56,738 nt of DNA, taken from positions 1 to 56,738 of the forward strand of contig NZ_CCXI01000083.1 of assembly GCF_000820705.1 (NCBI RefSeq). The letters run 5' to 3'. The DNA is from Clostridium polynesiense (GTDB lineage Bacteria > Bacillota > Clostridia > Clostridiales > Clostridiaceae). A program made the translations under genes and the position numbers. This document shows, piece by piece, positions 43,612-52,830 of this stretch. Under the pieces are notes generated by a model that saw only the letters and a list, made by a program, of their open reading frames with translations, did no database searches and was not told the DNA's origin. Each line of letters opens with the position of its first letter. Position 1 is the stretch's first letter.

Positions 43612-44811
43612 TTATTCAGAAAGTACAAGATCTAAAACTTTTTCCTTTCCATCTCTGGTTACATTCACCTTTACCGTATCACCGGAATTATGGGTTTCTT
43701 TAATCTTATTGATATCTTCAACGGTTTTAACAGGTTTTCCATCAAATTTTGTTACCATATCTCCAGGTCTTATTCCAGCTTTTTCTGCAGGACTGAATTC
43801 AACAACATCTACGATTAATACATATTCTCCTTCAGGCAGATTGTTCTTTTTTGCAACCTCTGTTGTTATATCCCTGGCATAAATCCCTATTCTCAATATT
43901 GGTTTAGAAAGGGCTGTGAGCCTATTTTTCACGCTGTTTATAGGAATGGAAAAGCCTATTCCTTCTACACCCTCCATCTTTATTTTTGCAGTGTTTATTC
44001 CTATAACCTGACCTCGTGAATTTACCAGAGGACCTCCACTGTTTCCCGGATTTATAGCTGCATCTGTCTGAATATATTTAAGTGTCTTACCATCTATGGA
44101 TATTTCTCTGTTTACTGCACTGATTACCCCTGTAGTTACGCTTCCTAAGAATTCCTTTCCTAAAGGATTTCCTATAGCCACTACCTGTTCACCAGCCTGA
44201 ATGCTGTCTGTATCTCCAAGCTCAACTTTTCCCGGTATCTTGACCTCATCTGTAATCTTGATAACCGCTAAATCCTGACTGGCATCATAATTTATGACTT
44301 TAGCGTTTACTTCAGTTCCATCTACCAGAATAACCTTAACGGATTGTGCTCCCTGTATAACATGCTGATTTGTAAGTATATAACCTTCGTCGTTAATTAT
44401 AAAACCTGTTCCTATGCCCTCCTGAATAGATTGACCAAATCCCATGTTCACTCTGCTTTTTGTGGAAACACCTACTACCGCAGGAGCCACCTTCTTAACT
44501 ATTTCCGTAACGGATAAAGCATCCTTATTCTCAGCAAAGCCTGGTGGATTATAATTTAAATACTGACTGTATTTATTATTTATTTCGCTTATATTATTAT
44601 TTGTGAATTTGAGAACCCCGTAGGCTCCCACTGCACCTCCTAAAATGGTAAAAACTAAAGCTAATGCAGTTAAACCTAAAATCCTGCCCATTTTTCCTTT
44701 TTTTCTACCTTGATGTGACGAATTATGTGAATTTTCACTATTAGGCTTATATTCGTTATATGATTTTTCTGTATTATCAGTATTTGTTTTATTTTCATTA
44801 TTAAATTCCAT
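43612..44811 (-). CDS. htrA: HtrA-like membrane-anchored serine protease with PDZ domain
   Basis: Quality-control protease facing the cell wall. A cytosolic Asn/Ser-rich N-terminus (1-42), one membrane helix (43-65), a trypsin-like domain with His150 (TNQHVI), Asp180 (ASQDLAV) and Ser258 (NPGNSGGP), and a C-terminal PDZ domain (about 300-397) are visible. All catalytic residues are intact. The longer frame starts 11 codons earlier; GGAGGAG lies inside it, so ATG at 44809-44811 is used. In Bacillus such genes answer to CssRS; no such regulator is nearby. Confidence 0.95.
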   Translation of the reverse strand: MEFNNENKTNTDNTEKSYNEYKPNSENSHNSSHQGRKKGKMGRILGLTALALVFTILGGAVGAYGVLKFTNNNISEINNKYSQYLNYNPPGFAENKDALSVTEIVKKVAPAVVGVSTKSRVNMGFGQSIQEGIGTGFIINDEGYILTNQHVIQGAQSVKVILVDGTEVNAKVINYDASQDLAVIKITDEVKIPGKVELGDTDSIQAGEQVVAIGNPLGKEFLGSVTTGVISAVNREISIDGKTLKYIQTDAAINPGNSGGPLVNSRGQVIGINTAKIKMEGVEGIGFSIPINSVKNRLTALSKPILRIGIYARDITTEVAKKNNLPEGEYVLIVDVVEFSPAEKAGIRPGDMVTKFDGKPVKTVEDINKIKETHNSGDTVKVNVTRDGKEKVLDLVLSE

Positions 44812-44883
44812 ATTATCTCCTCCTTCATAAATTATATTTCCCATTGATTAAATAATAAAACATTAATGTGACAGATTTGTGAC

Positions 44884-44918
44884 AAAAAAAATAATTAGCT
44901 ATAAATAGCTAATTATTT
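44884..44918 (-). terminator. Terminator after the alpha/beta-hydrolase gene
   Basis: The stem ATAATTAGCTA / TAGCTAATTAT with a 4-nt loop is followed on the minus strand by TTTTTTTTG. It overlaps the stop codon. Confidence 0.85.
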
Positions 44919-45934
44919 GCTGCGTTTTGCATTTCACTTTGCTTTGTTACAAACTTCAACGCATCGTGAATACTTTCATAATACTCTAACGGAATAACAT
45001 CCCCTTGGGGTTTTAGCTCCTGAACTACCGTTACATCTTCTTTAGAAAGCATCTCGAGTTCTTTTTGACTTTCAGCATTTCTGTTTTCGTTTACTAAAAT
45101 AGCTAAAGGCTTATTACCCAGCATCCCCTGATGCTGAGAGGTACTGTCTCCGTCAATAAGCACCTTTGTTTCATTCCAAATGGCTGTGGCATAATTATTA
45201 GCTACCCTGTGTGCTTTTATATCTTCTGCATAAACATCGGAAACCTTATCTAAAAGTCCCTGAGGATAATCTACCAGCCCTAGGTTGTCCAGTACTCTTG
45301 TCAGCCCAACATAAGACCCTAGCTGTTCTACTTTTTTTGATGTTTTTCCTTTAGATACCGCTTTAATAAATTCCGGTGATTTCATTTTATTTTCATTAAT
45401 AGGACTTATGAGTATCATACCCGCAACATCATCTGGATATATTTTAGCAAAATTGCTCATTACAAGGCTTCCATATCCATCTCCCACAAGAATATACGGT
45501 CCTTCCAGACCTATCTTCCTAAAAAAAAGATGAAGATCTCTCGCTTGTTTTTCCGGGTTCTGATAGTCAGTTTTATCACTATAACCATAACCGGATCTGT
45601 CATAAGTGAAGGTTTTAACCTCAAGATTTTTAGGCATATTCTTAATAACCTTTTCCCATTCATAAGAAGTATATCCCATCTCAGATTCAAAAACCACAGT
45701 ATACTTTCCTTTTCCCGATAAAGTATAATGAATCTTATTACCATGAAGGGTTGCATATTTAGTTTTAGTTTTTAATTCTCCTATTTCTTTTGAGTAGCTG
45801 ATTTTTTCGTAAATAAACCCTCCTGCGGTAACTAAAAGCAAAAATATCAAAATAGTATTGATTATTTTTTTAGGTTTTATTTTTTTCTTCATATTAACTT
45901 TATGCAGCGAATTGGAATTGGTTAATAATTTCAT
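44909..45934 (-). CDS. Alpha/beta-hydrolase-fold protein lacking the nucleophile serine
   Basis: One N-terminal membrane helix (about 24-42) anchors an outer alpha/beta-hydrolase domain (about 60-335). The oxyanion strand (VVFESEMG), the YDRSGYGYSD loop and the His (ESIHDAL, near 323) are conserved. The nucleophile elbow, normally G-x-S-x-G, reads G151-D-G-Y-G155, so Ser is Gly at 153. The protein is therefore unlikely to be a normal serine hydrolase and may be a pseudoenzyme. It lies about 18 bp after tsaD and is probably co-transcribed. A GTG three codons upstream overlaps the ribosome site and was rejected as start. Confidence 0.85.
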   Translation of the reverse strand: MKLLTNSNSLHKVNMKKKIKPKKIINTILIFLLLVTAGGFIYEKISYSKEIGELKTKTKYATLHGNKIHYTLSGKGKYTVVFESEMGYTSYEWEKVIKNMPKNLEVKTFTYDRSGYGYSDKTDYQNPEKQARDLHLFFRKIGLEGPYILVGDGYGSLVMSNFAKIYPDDVAGMILISPINENKMKSPEFIKAVSKGKTSKKVEQLGSYVGLTRVLDNLGLVDYPQGLLDKVSDVYAEDIKAHRVANNYATAIWNETKVLIDGDSTSQHQGMLGNKPLAILVNENRNAESQKELEMLSKEDVTVVQELKPQGDVIPLEYYESIHDALKFVTKQSEMQNAANN

Positions 45935-45952
45935 TCTTTTCACCTTTTATAA

Positions 45953-46975
45953 TTATTTTTCTCCCAGCTTGAGATTTGGTTTTGCATTTAAATCCATAGA
46001 AGAAAATTCATTTTTTATAAATTTAAAATATGCTGCGCTTGCAATCATAGCTGCATTGTCAGTGCATAATATAGGTGAAGGAAATAAAACTTCAATGTTC
46101 AAATCCCCCCCCTCCTTTATCAGCCGGTTTCTCAGAGCTGAGTTTGAAGCAACTCCCCCTGCTATTGCAATCTTATCCACCTGGTATTTTTTGCATGTAG
46201 CTATTACATTATCTGATAAAACATCAATTACAGCCTTTTGAAAGGAAGCTGCCACATCCGCATCATTTATTTCTTCTCCGGTCATTTTAGCTTTGTTTAG
46301 GTAATTTAAAACTGCTGATTTTAATCCGCTGAAGGAAAAATCCAGAGAATCATCATGGAAATTAGCTCTGGGGAACTTGATAGCATTTTCATTTCCTTCC
46401 TTGGCAAGCTTATCGATTTTAGGTCCTCCTGGATAGCCGAGTCCTATGGAACGCGCTACTTTATCATAAGCCTCCCCTGCTGCATCATCTCTTGTTTCTC
46501 CTATAACCTCATATAAGCCATAATCTTTAACATAAACTATAAAGGTATGTCCTCCGGATACCACAAGGCATATAAAGGGCGGTTCCAGCTTATTATGTTC
46601 TATATAATTGGCACTTATATGCCCTTCAATATGATTAACCCCTATAAGAGGTTTTTCCAGGGAATAAGCTAATCCTTTAGCATACTGTACTCCCACCAGC
46701 AGTGCTCCTACAAGCCCCGGTCCATAAGTTACAGCCACTGCATCTATTTCATTAAGGGTTATTTTCGCTTCCTTTAAAGCTTCCTCCACCACAGCATTGA
46801 TAACTTCTATATGCTTTCTGGAAGCAACCTCAGGAACTACCCCTCCAAACTTTTTATGTATATTTATCTGCGATGATATTATGTTCGACAATACCTCTCT
46901 GCCATTTATAACCACTGAAGCTGAGGTTTCATCGCAGCTGGTTTCAATTCCTAAAATAACAGTGTTTTCTATCAT
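45953..46975 (-). CDS. tsaD: tRNA threonylcarbamoyladenosine transferase subunit TsaD
   Basis: Core enzyme for the t6A modification at position 37 of ANN-decoding tRNAs. It opens [17 protein letters not shown], has metal-binding HIEGH at 115-119, and the conserved VSGGHTF and GLGYPGGP. Length is 340. The longer frame adds 11 codons and encloses GGAGAGG, so ATG at 46973-46975 is used. tsaB, tsaE and tsaC are not in the window. It is followed closely by the hydrolase-like gene. Confidence 0.97.
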   Translation of the reverse strand: MIENTVILGIETSCDETSASVVINGREVLSNIISSQINIHKKFGGVVPEVASRKHIEVINAVVEEALKEAKITLNEIDAVAVTYGPGLVGALLVGVQYAKGLAYSLEKPLIGVNHIEGHISANYIEHNKLEPPFICLVVSGGHTFIVYVKDYGLYEVIGETRDDAAGEAYDKVARSIGLGYPGGPKIDKLAKEGNENAIKFPRANFHDDSLDFSFSGLKSAVLNYLNKAKMTGEEINDADVAASFQKAVIDVLSDNVIATCKKYQVDKIAIAGGVASNSALRNRLIKEGGDLNIEVLFPSPILCTDNAAMIASAAYFKFIKNEFSSMDLNAKPNLKLGEK

Positions 46976-47138
46976 TAAATCGCCTCTCCAACAGTTTTCA
47001 TAACACATAGTATTATACTTTATAAACCTTTGATATTCAATGCATTTATAGCTTTTTTTAAAATTGCTTCAGTTGTATTTTGTATATTACAATGTTATAA
47101 TTTATGCGAACATATATTTCTATAAGAGGAGATTTTCT

Positions 47139-47762
47139 ATGACTAAAAATTATGCCAAAATCGTGGTTAAAGGTTCTCCCATATCCAAATCTAACTTTAA
47201 GCTTTTCAATGTTCAGGGTAGAGCTATTCTTCCATATAAATCCGGAAAATACCATGATAGGTACGCCCTTTATGAAGAGGAGATAGCTTATGAAGCACGC
47301 CTTCAAAACCCTGACACAGTGCTCAGCGAAGCTTTAATAGCAGTTCTAAAGGTATACTATAAAAGTGAAAAACGCCATCCCGATACTAACAATATAACTA
47401 AAAGTATATTTGATGGTATAGAAAAAAGCGGTGTTATAGTTAATGATGCTCAAGTTAGGAGATTGATAATTGAAGAGTTTTATGACAGAGAGAATCCCAG
47501 GTTTGAACTAGAGCTCTTTGCTGAAAGCATTTATTCAATGGATTATTCCATACTTAAAAGGGACAAACCAGACAAAAAAATAGAATATCTTCCGCCCTGC
47601 AATAAGAAAAACCCATTAACAAAGGAATCTTCAAAGCCTAAAACTGATTCATCAAAACTGTATTGTGATATCTGTGGAACGTCGTTGAAGGAAGAAGATG
47701 CTGTATCAGCTAACAGAGGAAAAATACTTATATGCAGGCAATGCTTTAAAAAGCTTTTTTAA
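47139..47762 (+). CDS. RusA-family protein with C-terminal zinc ribbon
   Basis: 207 residues. The region HPDTNNITKSIFDGI...VNDAQV (81-106) matches RusA Holliday-junction resolvases. Asp82 and Asp103 align with two catalytic Asp, with the proper 21-residue spacing and a conserved Lys88, but the middle Asp of the family is Asn84 here. A Pro/Lys-rich linker leads to a C4 zinc ribbon (Cys176, Cys179, Cys199, Cys202). RusA is usually phage-borne; no phage genes lie nearby. The downstream GDSL gene follows by 9 bp. AGAGGAG precedes the ATG; longer frames lack a site. Confidence 0.75.
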   Translation: MTKNYAKIVVKGSPISKSNFKLFNVQGRAILPYKSGKYHDRYALYEEEIAYEARLQNPDTVLSEALIAVLKVYYKSEKRHPDTNNITKSIFDGIEKSGVIVNDAQVRRLIIEEFYDRENPRFELELFAESIYSMDYSILKRDKPDKKIEYLPPCNKKNPLTKESSKPKTDSSKLYCDICGTSLKEEDAVSANRGKILICRQCFKKLF

Positions 47763-47771
47763 GGAGGACAA

Positions 47772-48356
47772 ATGAAGATTTTATGTTTAGGTGACAGCTT
47801 AACCACAGGCTACGGTGTTTCAAGAAATGAAAGCTGGTGCTTCGTGCTTCAGTCCATATCAGGAATTCATGTGATTAATGGAGGTGTAAACGGTGATACA
47901 TCTATAGGGCTTCTAACAAGATCCTCTAGTGATATAGACTCTGTAAAGCCTGATGCAGTAATAATATTCATAGGTACCAATGATATGATAATGAATAGGT
48001 CTGTGTCAAACACTTCAGAAAATATAATTCTGGTCATTGAAGATATTCAGTCCAGTAATCTTCTTCCTATTGTTGCTTTTCCCCCTAAGATAATACCTCA
48101 AATGGCTTCAAAGTTATGGGACTCTAATGTTGATTATTTAACGGTAAATAAAAAGATTTATGAACTGAGAGAAATGTTGAAAGATTACTGCAGCATAAAT
48201 TCAATAAATACTTTAGATTATTATGATTTGTTTTCGGAGAACACAGAGATTCCTTCCAGATATTATCTTGACGGAATACATCTTAATTCTTCAGGTCACA
48301 AACGTATTGCTGTTTTTACTTTTGAAAGGATAAAACAATGCTGTTTTAATGTATAG
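47772..48356 (+). CDS. SGNH/GDSL hydrolase (esterase, lipase or thioesterase type)
   Basis: 194 residues, with no signal peptide. Block I is LGDSLTTGYG (Ser9), block II NGGVNGDTS, block III GTNDM, and block V DGIHLNSSGH (Asp and His). All catalytic residues are in place. It resembles TesA/YpmR-type cytosolic esterases. It lies 9 bp after the RusA-like gene with AAGGAGG, forming a two-gene operon ended by the hairpin at 48362-48412. The substrate is not known. Confidence 0.88.
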   Translation: MKILCLGDSLTTGYGVSRNESWCFVLQSISGIHVINGGVNGDTSIGLLTRSSSDIDSVKPDAVIIFIGTNDMIMNRSVSNTSENIILVIEDIQSSNLLPIVAFPPKIIPQMASKLWDSNVDYLTVNKKIYELREMLKDYCSINSINTLDYYDLFSENTEIPSRYYLDGIHLNSSGHKRIAVFTFERIKQCCFNV

Positions 48357-48361
48357 TTCCA

Positions 48362-48412
48362 ATATAAAAAGGGAGGTAAATCTATTGTATAAGATAGTTT
48401 CCTCCTTTTTTA
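48362..48412 (+). terminator. Terminator after the GDSL gene
   Basis: The stem AAAAAGGGAGG...CCTCCTTTTTT includes an inner TCTAT / ATAGTT-like pairing and ends in a T-run. The stretch 48413-48467 shows nothing more. Confidence 0.8.
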
Positions 48413-48467
48413 TATAATTTAAATTCTTATTTTATTTCCCATATAAAAGCTATGCTTCAGCTTTGGA

Positions 48468-49448
48468 TTATTTTAAGTAATTTTCTATAAAATCAGCAGC
48501 CTTTACACCTGTGGTTCCGCCTTCTATAGCCACATCATTTGCCCAGCTGTAAGTATGAATTAAATTTCCGCAAGCAAAAACTCCTCCTTGGGTGGTCTCA
48601 TAATTATCATTCACCTCAGGTCCTCCTGTGGATTGAGATAATTTAATTTTTGCTTTTTCCGCCAAATCGCTTTCAGGCATCCACCCTACAGAAAGCAGCA
48701 GTGTATCGCATTCTATGTATTCTTCTGTATCCTTTATAAACCTGCCGTTTTCATCCACTTCAGCTATTTTTACTCCCTTTATGCGTTCATTTCCTAATAC
48801 ATCTGTAATTGAGTAGCCAAGCTTTAAGGGAAGGTTAAAGTCTTCAATGCACTTAGCAAGGTTTTTCCTATGAGAATGAATATATGGCTGTTTTTCTACT
48901 ATTGCTTTTACTTTTGCTCCTTCTAATATAAGCCTTCTGGAAACGATTAAGGCAATATCGCTGGAGCCTAGTATAACTACGTTTTTACCAGGGAGATAAC
49001 CCTGAAAATTAATAAATTTATGAGCAGATCCTACGGTATATATTCCTGCATATTTATTCATAGGAACATTAATGTTACCATTATATTTTTCTCTGCACCC
49101 GGTAGCCAGTATTATCGCTTTCCCTTTAAATTCTACTATACCCTCTTCTGGATTTACAGCGGTGACTACCTTATCTTTGTTTAAATCCAATACCATTGTA
49201 TTTAATCTATATTCAATATTATCTGCTTCTATCCTGTTTATAAAATACTGGGCAAATTCCGGACCTGTGAGGGTTTCCTCCAATATATTTTCACCAAAGC
49301 CGTGATGAATGCATTGAACTAAAATTCCTCCAAGATAATCTTCTCTTTCAAGTATAAGTATATCCTTTATGCCCTTTTCACGAGCAGATAACGCAGCAGT
49401 CATACCGGAGAGTCCTCCACCAATTATTATAATATCGTAGTTTTTCAT
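48468..49448 (-). CDS. FAD-dependent pyridine nucleotide-disulfide-type oxidoreductase
   Basis: 326 residues with two dinucleotide-binding motifs: GGGLSGMTAA near 10 for FAD and VVILGSSDIALIVSRR near 156 for NAD(P). ILATGCREK and the C-terminal GGVFACGN are typical. No redox CxxC pair is visible, so it is not a thioredoxin reductase. It resembles the FAD subunit found with anaerobic glycerol-3-phosphate dehydrogenase in clostridia, but glpA-like genes are absent here. The acceptor is unknown. Confidence 0.85.
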   Translation of the reverse strand: MKNYDIIIIGGGLSGMTAALSAREKGIKDILILEREDYLGGILVQCIHHGFGENILEETLTGPEFAQYFINRIEADNIEYRLNTMVLDLNKDKVVTAVNPEEGIVEFKGKAIILATGCREKYNGNINVPMNKYAGIYTVGSAHKFINFQGYLPGKNVVILGSSDIALIVSRRLILEGAKVKAIVEKQPYIHSHRKNLAKCIEDFNLPLKLGYSITDVLGNERIKGVKIAEVDENGRFIKDTEEYIECDTLLLSVGWMPESDLAEKAKIKLSQSTGGPEVNDNYETTQGGVFACGNLIHTYSWANDVAIEGGTTGVKAADFIENYLK

Positions 49449-49533
49449 GTCATCCCCTCCACTTTACGTAATGATAAAATAATCTAACCCAATTACTATT
49501 TTACCATAATAAAGCCGGTTAAGATGTAATTTT

Positions 49534-49568
49534 AAAAAATAAACTGACAGCAATGTCAGTTTATTTTA
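49534..49568 (-). terminator. Terminator after the small helical gene
   Basis: The stem TAAACTGACA / TGTCAGTTTA with a 4-nt loop is followed on the minus strand by TTTTTTAAAATT. It overlaps the stop codon. Confidence 0.8.
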
Positions 49569-49755
49569 GAGGTTCGTATTTGCTTAAGAGCTCCTGGAGC
49601 TTACTTGCCTGAAGAGCAGATTCTTCTGCAAAATGTTTAAAAGCAATCCTTACCTCCTGGTCATCTACCTTATCGGAATACTCCTCATAATCCCTTACAT
49701 TTTCCTGAGCATCCAAAACCTTTTGTTTTATAATATCTACAGTATTTAATTTCAC
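49561..49755 (-). CDS. Small all-helical protein, 64 residues
   Basis: Begins MKLNTVDIIKQKVLDAQENV and appears to form two amphipathic helices. Several Glu and one His (FKHFAEESALQ) resemble half of a ferritin/rubrerythrin-type bundle, yet no complete metal site is present. AAGGAGGG precedes the ATG. It is short but has clear ribosome site and terminator. It lies downstream of a 4Fe-4S protein on the same strand. Function unknown. Confidence 0.75.
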   Translation of the reverse strand: MKLNTVDIIKQKVLDAQENVRDYEEYSDKVDDQEVRIAFKHFAEESALQASKLQELLSKYEPLK

Positions 49756-49820
49756 GGCAATCCCTCCTTAAATATATTTTTACCATTTAGAAGAGATTTA
49801 TCCTGAAGAAACTTATGAAT

Positions 49821-50540
49821 TTAATCTATGATTTCACCCTGTGAAGAAATTACCGCTTCTTTAAAATCCAATAAGTCTCCTGATTCCTCTAAAGCCTCTT
49901 TAACAGCCTTTGATAATCCTCTGCAGCAGGGAACTTCCATTCTTACCAGAGTAATGCTTTTAATTTCATTACCAAGGAGTATATCAGTTATTTTTTCTTT
50001 ATTGTGCTCATTATTATCCAATTTAGGACATGCTATTAAAGTGATTTTGTTCTTTATGAAATCATTATGGAAATTTCCATAAGCGTAGGCAGTGCAGTCT
50101 GCAGCAATAAGCAGATCAGCATTTTTAAAAAATGGAGCTTCACTGTTAACTAATCTGAGCTGAACCGGCCACTGCATAAGCTGAGAGGTATTATGTTCGA
50201 AGCTTTTGTTTCCAGTATCTTTATACTCTCTGCTTATACTTTGAGATGGACCTCCCATGCAGCCTAAATTCAATGTCTTATTATACTTTTTTTTATTATT
50301 TAATCCTTCCACTCTTTCCTTTACAGCTGCATCGTCATATTCATCAGCTTCTCTCTCGATTATGGTTATTGAACTGGTAGGACATCCTGAAAGACAGTCA
50401 CCAAGACCATCACAGTAAATATCTTTTAAAAGCTCAGCTTTTCCGTTCCTTAGTACAATTGCAGCTTCGTGACATGCATTTATACATATTCCGCATCCAT
50501 TACACAATTCTTTATCAATATTAACTATCTTTCTTATCAT
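49821..50540 (-). CDS. 4Fe-4S ferredoxin-domain protein
   Basis: 239 residues. The N-terminal part holds one complete CxxCxxCxxxC motif (CNGCGICINAC, about 13-23). The second cluster is CDGLGDCLSGCP-like, also with four Cys. A C-terminal domain (about 80-239) contains further Cys (LGCMGGP, AADCTA, IACPKL, VPCCRG) resembling a hydrogenase- or coenzyme-F420-hydrogenase-like electron transfer module. The CCG-like VPCCRG suggests more metal sites. The longer frame adds five codons; ATG after GGGAG is used. It lies just past the hut terminator. Confidence 0.82.
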   Translation of the reverse strand: MIRKIVNIDKELCNGCGICINACHEAAIVLRNGKAELLKDIYCDGLGDCLSGCPTSSITIIEREADEYDDAAVKERVEGLNNKKKYNKTLNLGCMGGPSQSISREYKDTGNKSFEHNTSQLMQWPVQLRLVNSEAPFFKNADLLIAADCTAYAYGNFHNDFIKNKITLIACPKLDNNEHNKEKITDILLGNEIKSITLVRMEVPCCRGLSKAVKEALEESGDLLDFKEAVISSQGEIID

Positions 50541-50553
50541 ATTATCTACTCCC

Positions 50554-50620
50554 ACAAAAAAACTTAGGTTACAGATAAATTATAATGAGTTATCAAAATA
50601 ATTTCAGTAACCTAAGTTAC
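50554..50620 (-). terminator. Terminator after hutI, with long loop
   Basis: On the minus strand AACTTAGGTTAC pairs with GTAACCTAAGTT over a 34-nt loop that has a weaker inner stem (AAATTAT / ATAATTT). TTTTTTT follows. The 4Fe-4S gene starts about 14 bp later, so read-through could feed it. Confidence 0.8.
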
Positions 50621-50652
50621 ACTATTAAGCATTATTCTCTGTTACATAAAAT

Positions 50653-51900
50653 TTAATTCTCTTTAACTAAAACACCTTTTTTAATAACCTTATTTACTAT
50701 ATTTGTACCCAGATTATAAAGCATAAATTTATAACTTGGATATTTAAGAATTATTAAATCCGCCTGCTTACCCTTATCTATACTCCCTATGATTTTCTCT
50801 CTGTTTAAGGCTGCTGCACCATTTATGGTAAGAGCGTTTATAACCTCTTCTAGAGACAAATTCATATTATAGCATGCCAATGCTATTAATAGTGGGATGC
50901 TTTGGGTAAAGCAGGAGCCTGGATTAAAATCAGTAGCAAGAGCTACAGCACATCCCTCATCTATCATTTTTCTTCCTCTTGCATAACTTTCCTTTAAACT
51001 AAAGGCTGTACATGGAAGCAATGTGGCTATTGTGTTTGAAGCTGCCAGAGCCTTAATTCCATTATCAGAAGCTTGAAGAAGATGATCAGCAGAAACCGCC
51101 TTTAATTCGCAGGCAAGCTCAGTGCCACCTATTCCTTCTATTTCATCGGCATGAAGCTTAAGTTTCATCCCCATAGATTTAGCTCTCTCCAAAAGATATC
51201 TGGATTCATCAACTTCGAAGACATTCTTTTCACAAAAAACATCACAAAATTCTGCCAGTTCTTCATTGGTTACTATAGGAAGCACCTCATTAATTATAAA
51301 GTCTAAGTACTCCTTTTTTCTTCCTGTATATTCTTTAGGTAAAGCATGAGCTCCTAAGAAGGTAGATACTATATCTACAGCATGAGATTTATCAAGGTCC
51401 TTCATAGCCTTTAACTGTAAAACCTCAGTATTAAGATCTAGACCATAGCCACTTTTTCCTTCCACAGTGGTTATTCCCATTTTAAGCATATCATCCAGTC
51501 GTCTTTTCCCAAGCTCAATAAGTTCTTCCTTTGAGGCTTCTCTCGTATTATTAACTGTATTCGCTATTCCTCCGCCTCTCTTCATTATTTCCATATAGCT
51601 TGTACCTTTAACCCTTAGATAAAATTCTTCTTCTCTGTAGCCAGAAAAAATAAAGTGGGTGTGAGAATCAACAAATCCCGGCAGTACACAACAGCCTTCT
51701 GCATCTATAATCTCATAATTTTCAAAGTCACAGCCTAATTGTTCCTTTGAACTTATTATTTCTTTTATAACACCTTTTTCAACGATTATGGAAACATCCT
51801 TTAAAATATGAAGCTCTTGCATTTCACTTCCTTTTTTAGAAGTAAAACCGCTGCATGTAACAAGCTCTCCTATATTTTTAATAATTAAATTATTTCTCAT
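50653..51900 (-). CDS. hutI: Imidazolonepropionase HutI
   Basis: Hydrolyses imidazolonepropionate to formiminoglutamate in histidine breakdown. 415 residues of the amidohydrolase fold: the metal-binding VDSHTHFIFSG near 75, further His in GAHALP and LHADEIEG, and Asp in ATDFNPGS. All look intact. It lies 9 bp after ftcD, as the last gene of hutU-ftcD-hutI. GGTAG precedes the ATG. Confidence 0.96.
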   Translation of the reverse strand: MRNNLIIKNIGELVTCSGFTSKKGSEMQELHILKDVSIIVEKGVIKEIISSKEQLGCDFENYEIIDAEGCCVLPGFVDSHTHFIFSGYREEEFYLRVKGTSYMEIMKRGGGIANTVNNTREASKEELIELGKRRLDDMLKMGITTVEGKSGYGLDLNTEVLQLKAMKDLDKSHAVDIVSTFLGAHALPKEYTGRKKEYLDFIINEVLPIVTNEELAEFCDVFCEKNVFEVDESRYLLERAKSMGMKLKLHADEIEGIGGTELACELKAVSADHLLQASDNGIKALAASNTIATLLPCTAFSLKESYARGRKMIDEGCAVALATDFNPGSCFTQSIPLLIALACYNMNLSLEEVINALTINGAAALNREKIIGSIDKGKQADLIILKYPSYKFMLYNLGTNIVNKVIKKGVLVKEN

Positions 51901-51909
51901 GCTTTCTAC

Positions 51910-52812
51910 CTATTCCATAAGCTTAGATTCTAATACTTGATTAATTGAAAAGTTCTCTATGCCCATGTAATATTCAGCACAATCTATGAGAGCCTGCATA
52001 GGTACTAGTCCTACTATTTCGCTTCCTACTACATTTACTCCATATCGTTTAGCTTCCATTCTTATCATTTCAAGGCTTCTATATAATGCTGTCTTTGTAT
52101 AATCAGTCATATTCATGGATACCTGGGTTATATTCCTATCCTCAAGTTTAACTCCCATGGCTTTACAGAATCTCAATCCCCCACCTATGAATCTTACCTT
52201 CTTTCCTATAGCTGAAGCTATTTCAAGATTAGCTGTGTCAAGATTCACATTAAATGCAACCAAAGGCATTCTGGCACCTATGGCAGTAACTCCTGCGCTT
52301 TGATGAGGGGCTTCAGGGCCAAAGTCAGGTTTCCATTCAGGCTTCTTTAGCTTTTCAGCCATTCCTTCAAATTCTCCTTTCCTTACCACCGCAAGGTTTT
52401 CTCTCTCAGGAACAGATGCAGATTTTTCATATAAAAATATTGGAAGATTGAATTTTTCAGCAGCAGTTTGTGCAATTTCCTTTGAAAGTTCCACTGCTTC
52501 TTCCATAGTAACATTTCTAATAGGTATAAAAGGAACCACGTCCACTGCTCCCATCCTAGGATGCTGTCCCTGATGAGTTCTTAAATCTATAAGCTCAATA
52601 GCTTTTTCCATGAATTCTATAATACAGCTTTTAATTGGTTCAATTTCTCCTACTAAAGTAACCACTGTTCTGTTATGATCCTTGTCTGAGGAGTAGTCTA
52701 AAAGTTTTACTCCCTCCTTAGCTCTGAAAACATTTATTATGCTTTCTATTTTATTAAGATCTCTTCCTTCACTGAAATTTGGAACACATTCAATTAATTT
52801 ATTTGTCAACAT
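51910..52812 (-). CDS. ftcD: Glutamate formimidoyltransferase
   Basis: Moves the formimino group of formiminoglutamate to tetrahydrofolate. The start LTNKLIECVPNFSEGRD and the later HPRMGAVDVVPF are characteristic. At about 300 residues it is the single-domain form, without the cyclodeaminase domain, so a separate FchA would be needed to finish the route; none is in the window. The longer frame has a GTG three codons upstream that overlaps GAGG; ATG at 52810-52812 is used. Confidence 0.96.
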   Translation of the reverse strand: MLTNKLIECVPNFSEGRDLNKIESIINVFRAKEGVKLLDYSSDKDHNRTVVTLVGEIEPIKSCIIEFMEKAIELIDLRTHQGQHPRMGAVDVVPFIPIRNVTMEEAVELSKEIAQTAAEKFNLPIFLYEKSASVPERENLAVVRKGEFEGMAEKLKKPEWKPDFGPEAPHQSAGVTAIGARMPLVAFNVNLDTANLEIASAIGKKVRFIGGGLRFCKAMGVKLEDRNITQVSMNMTDYTKTALYRSLEMIRMEAKRYGVNVVGSEIVGLVPMQALIDCAEYYMGIENFSINQVLESKLME

Positions 52813-52830
52813 TATAAACACCTCAGTATA

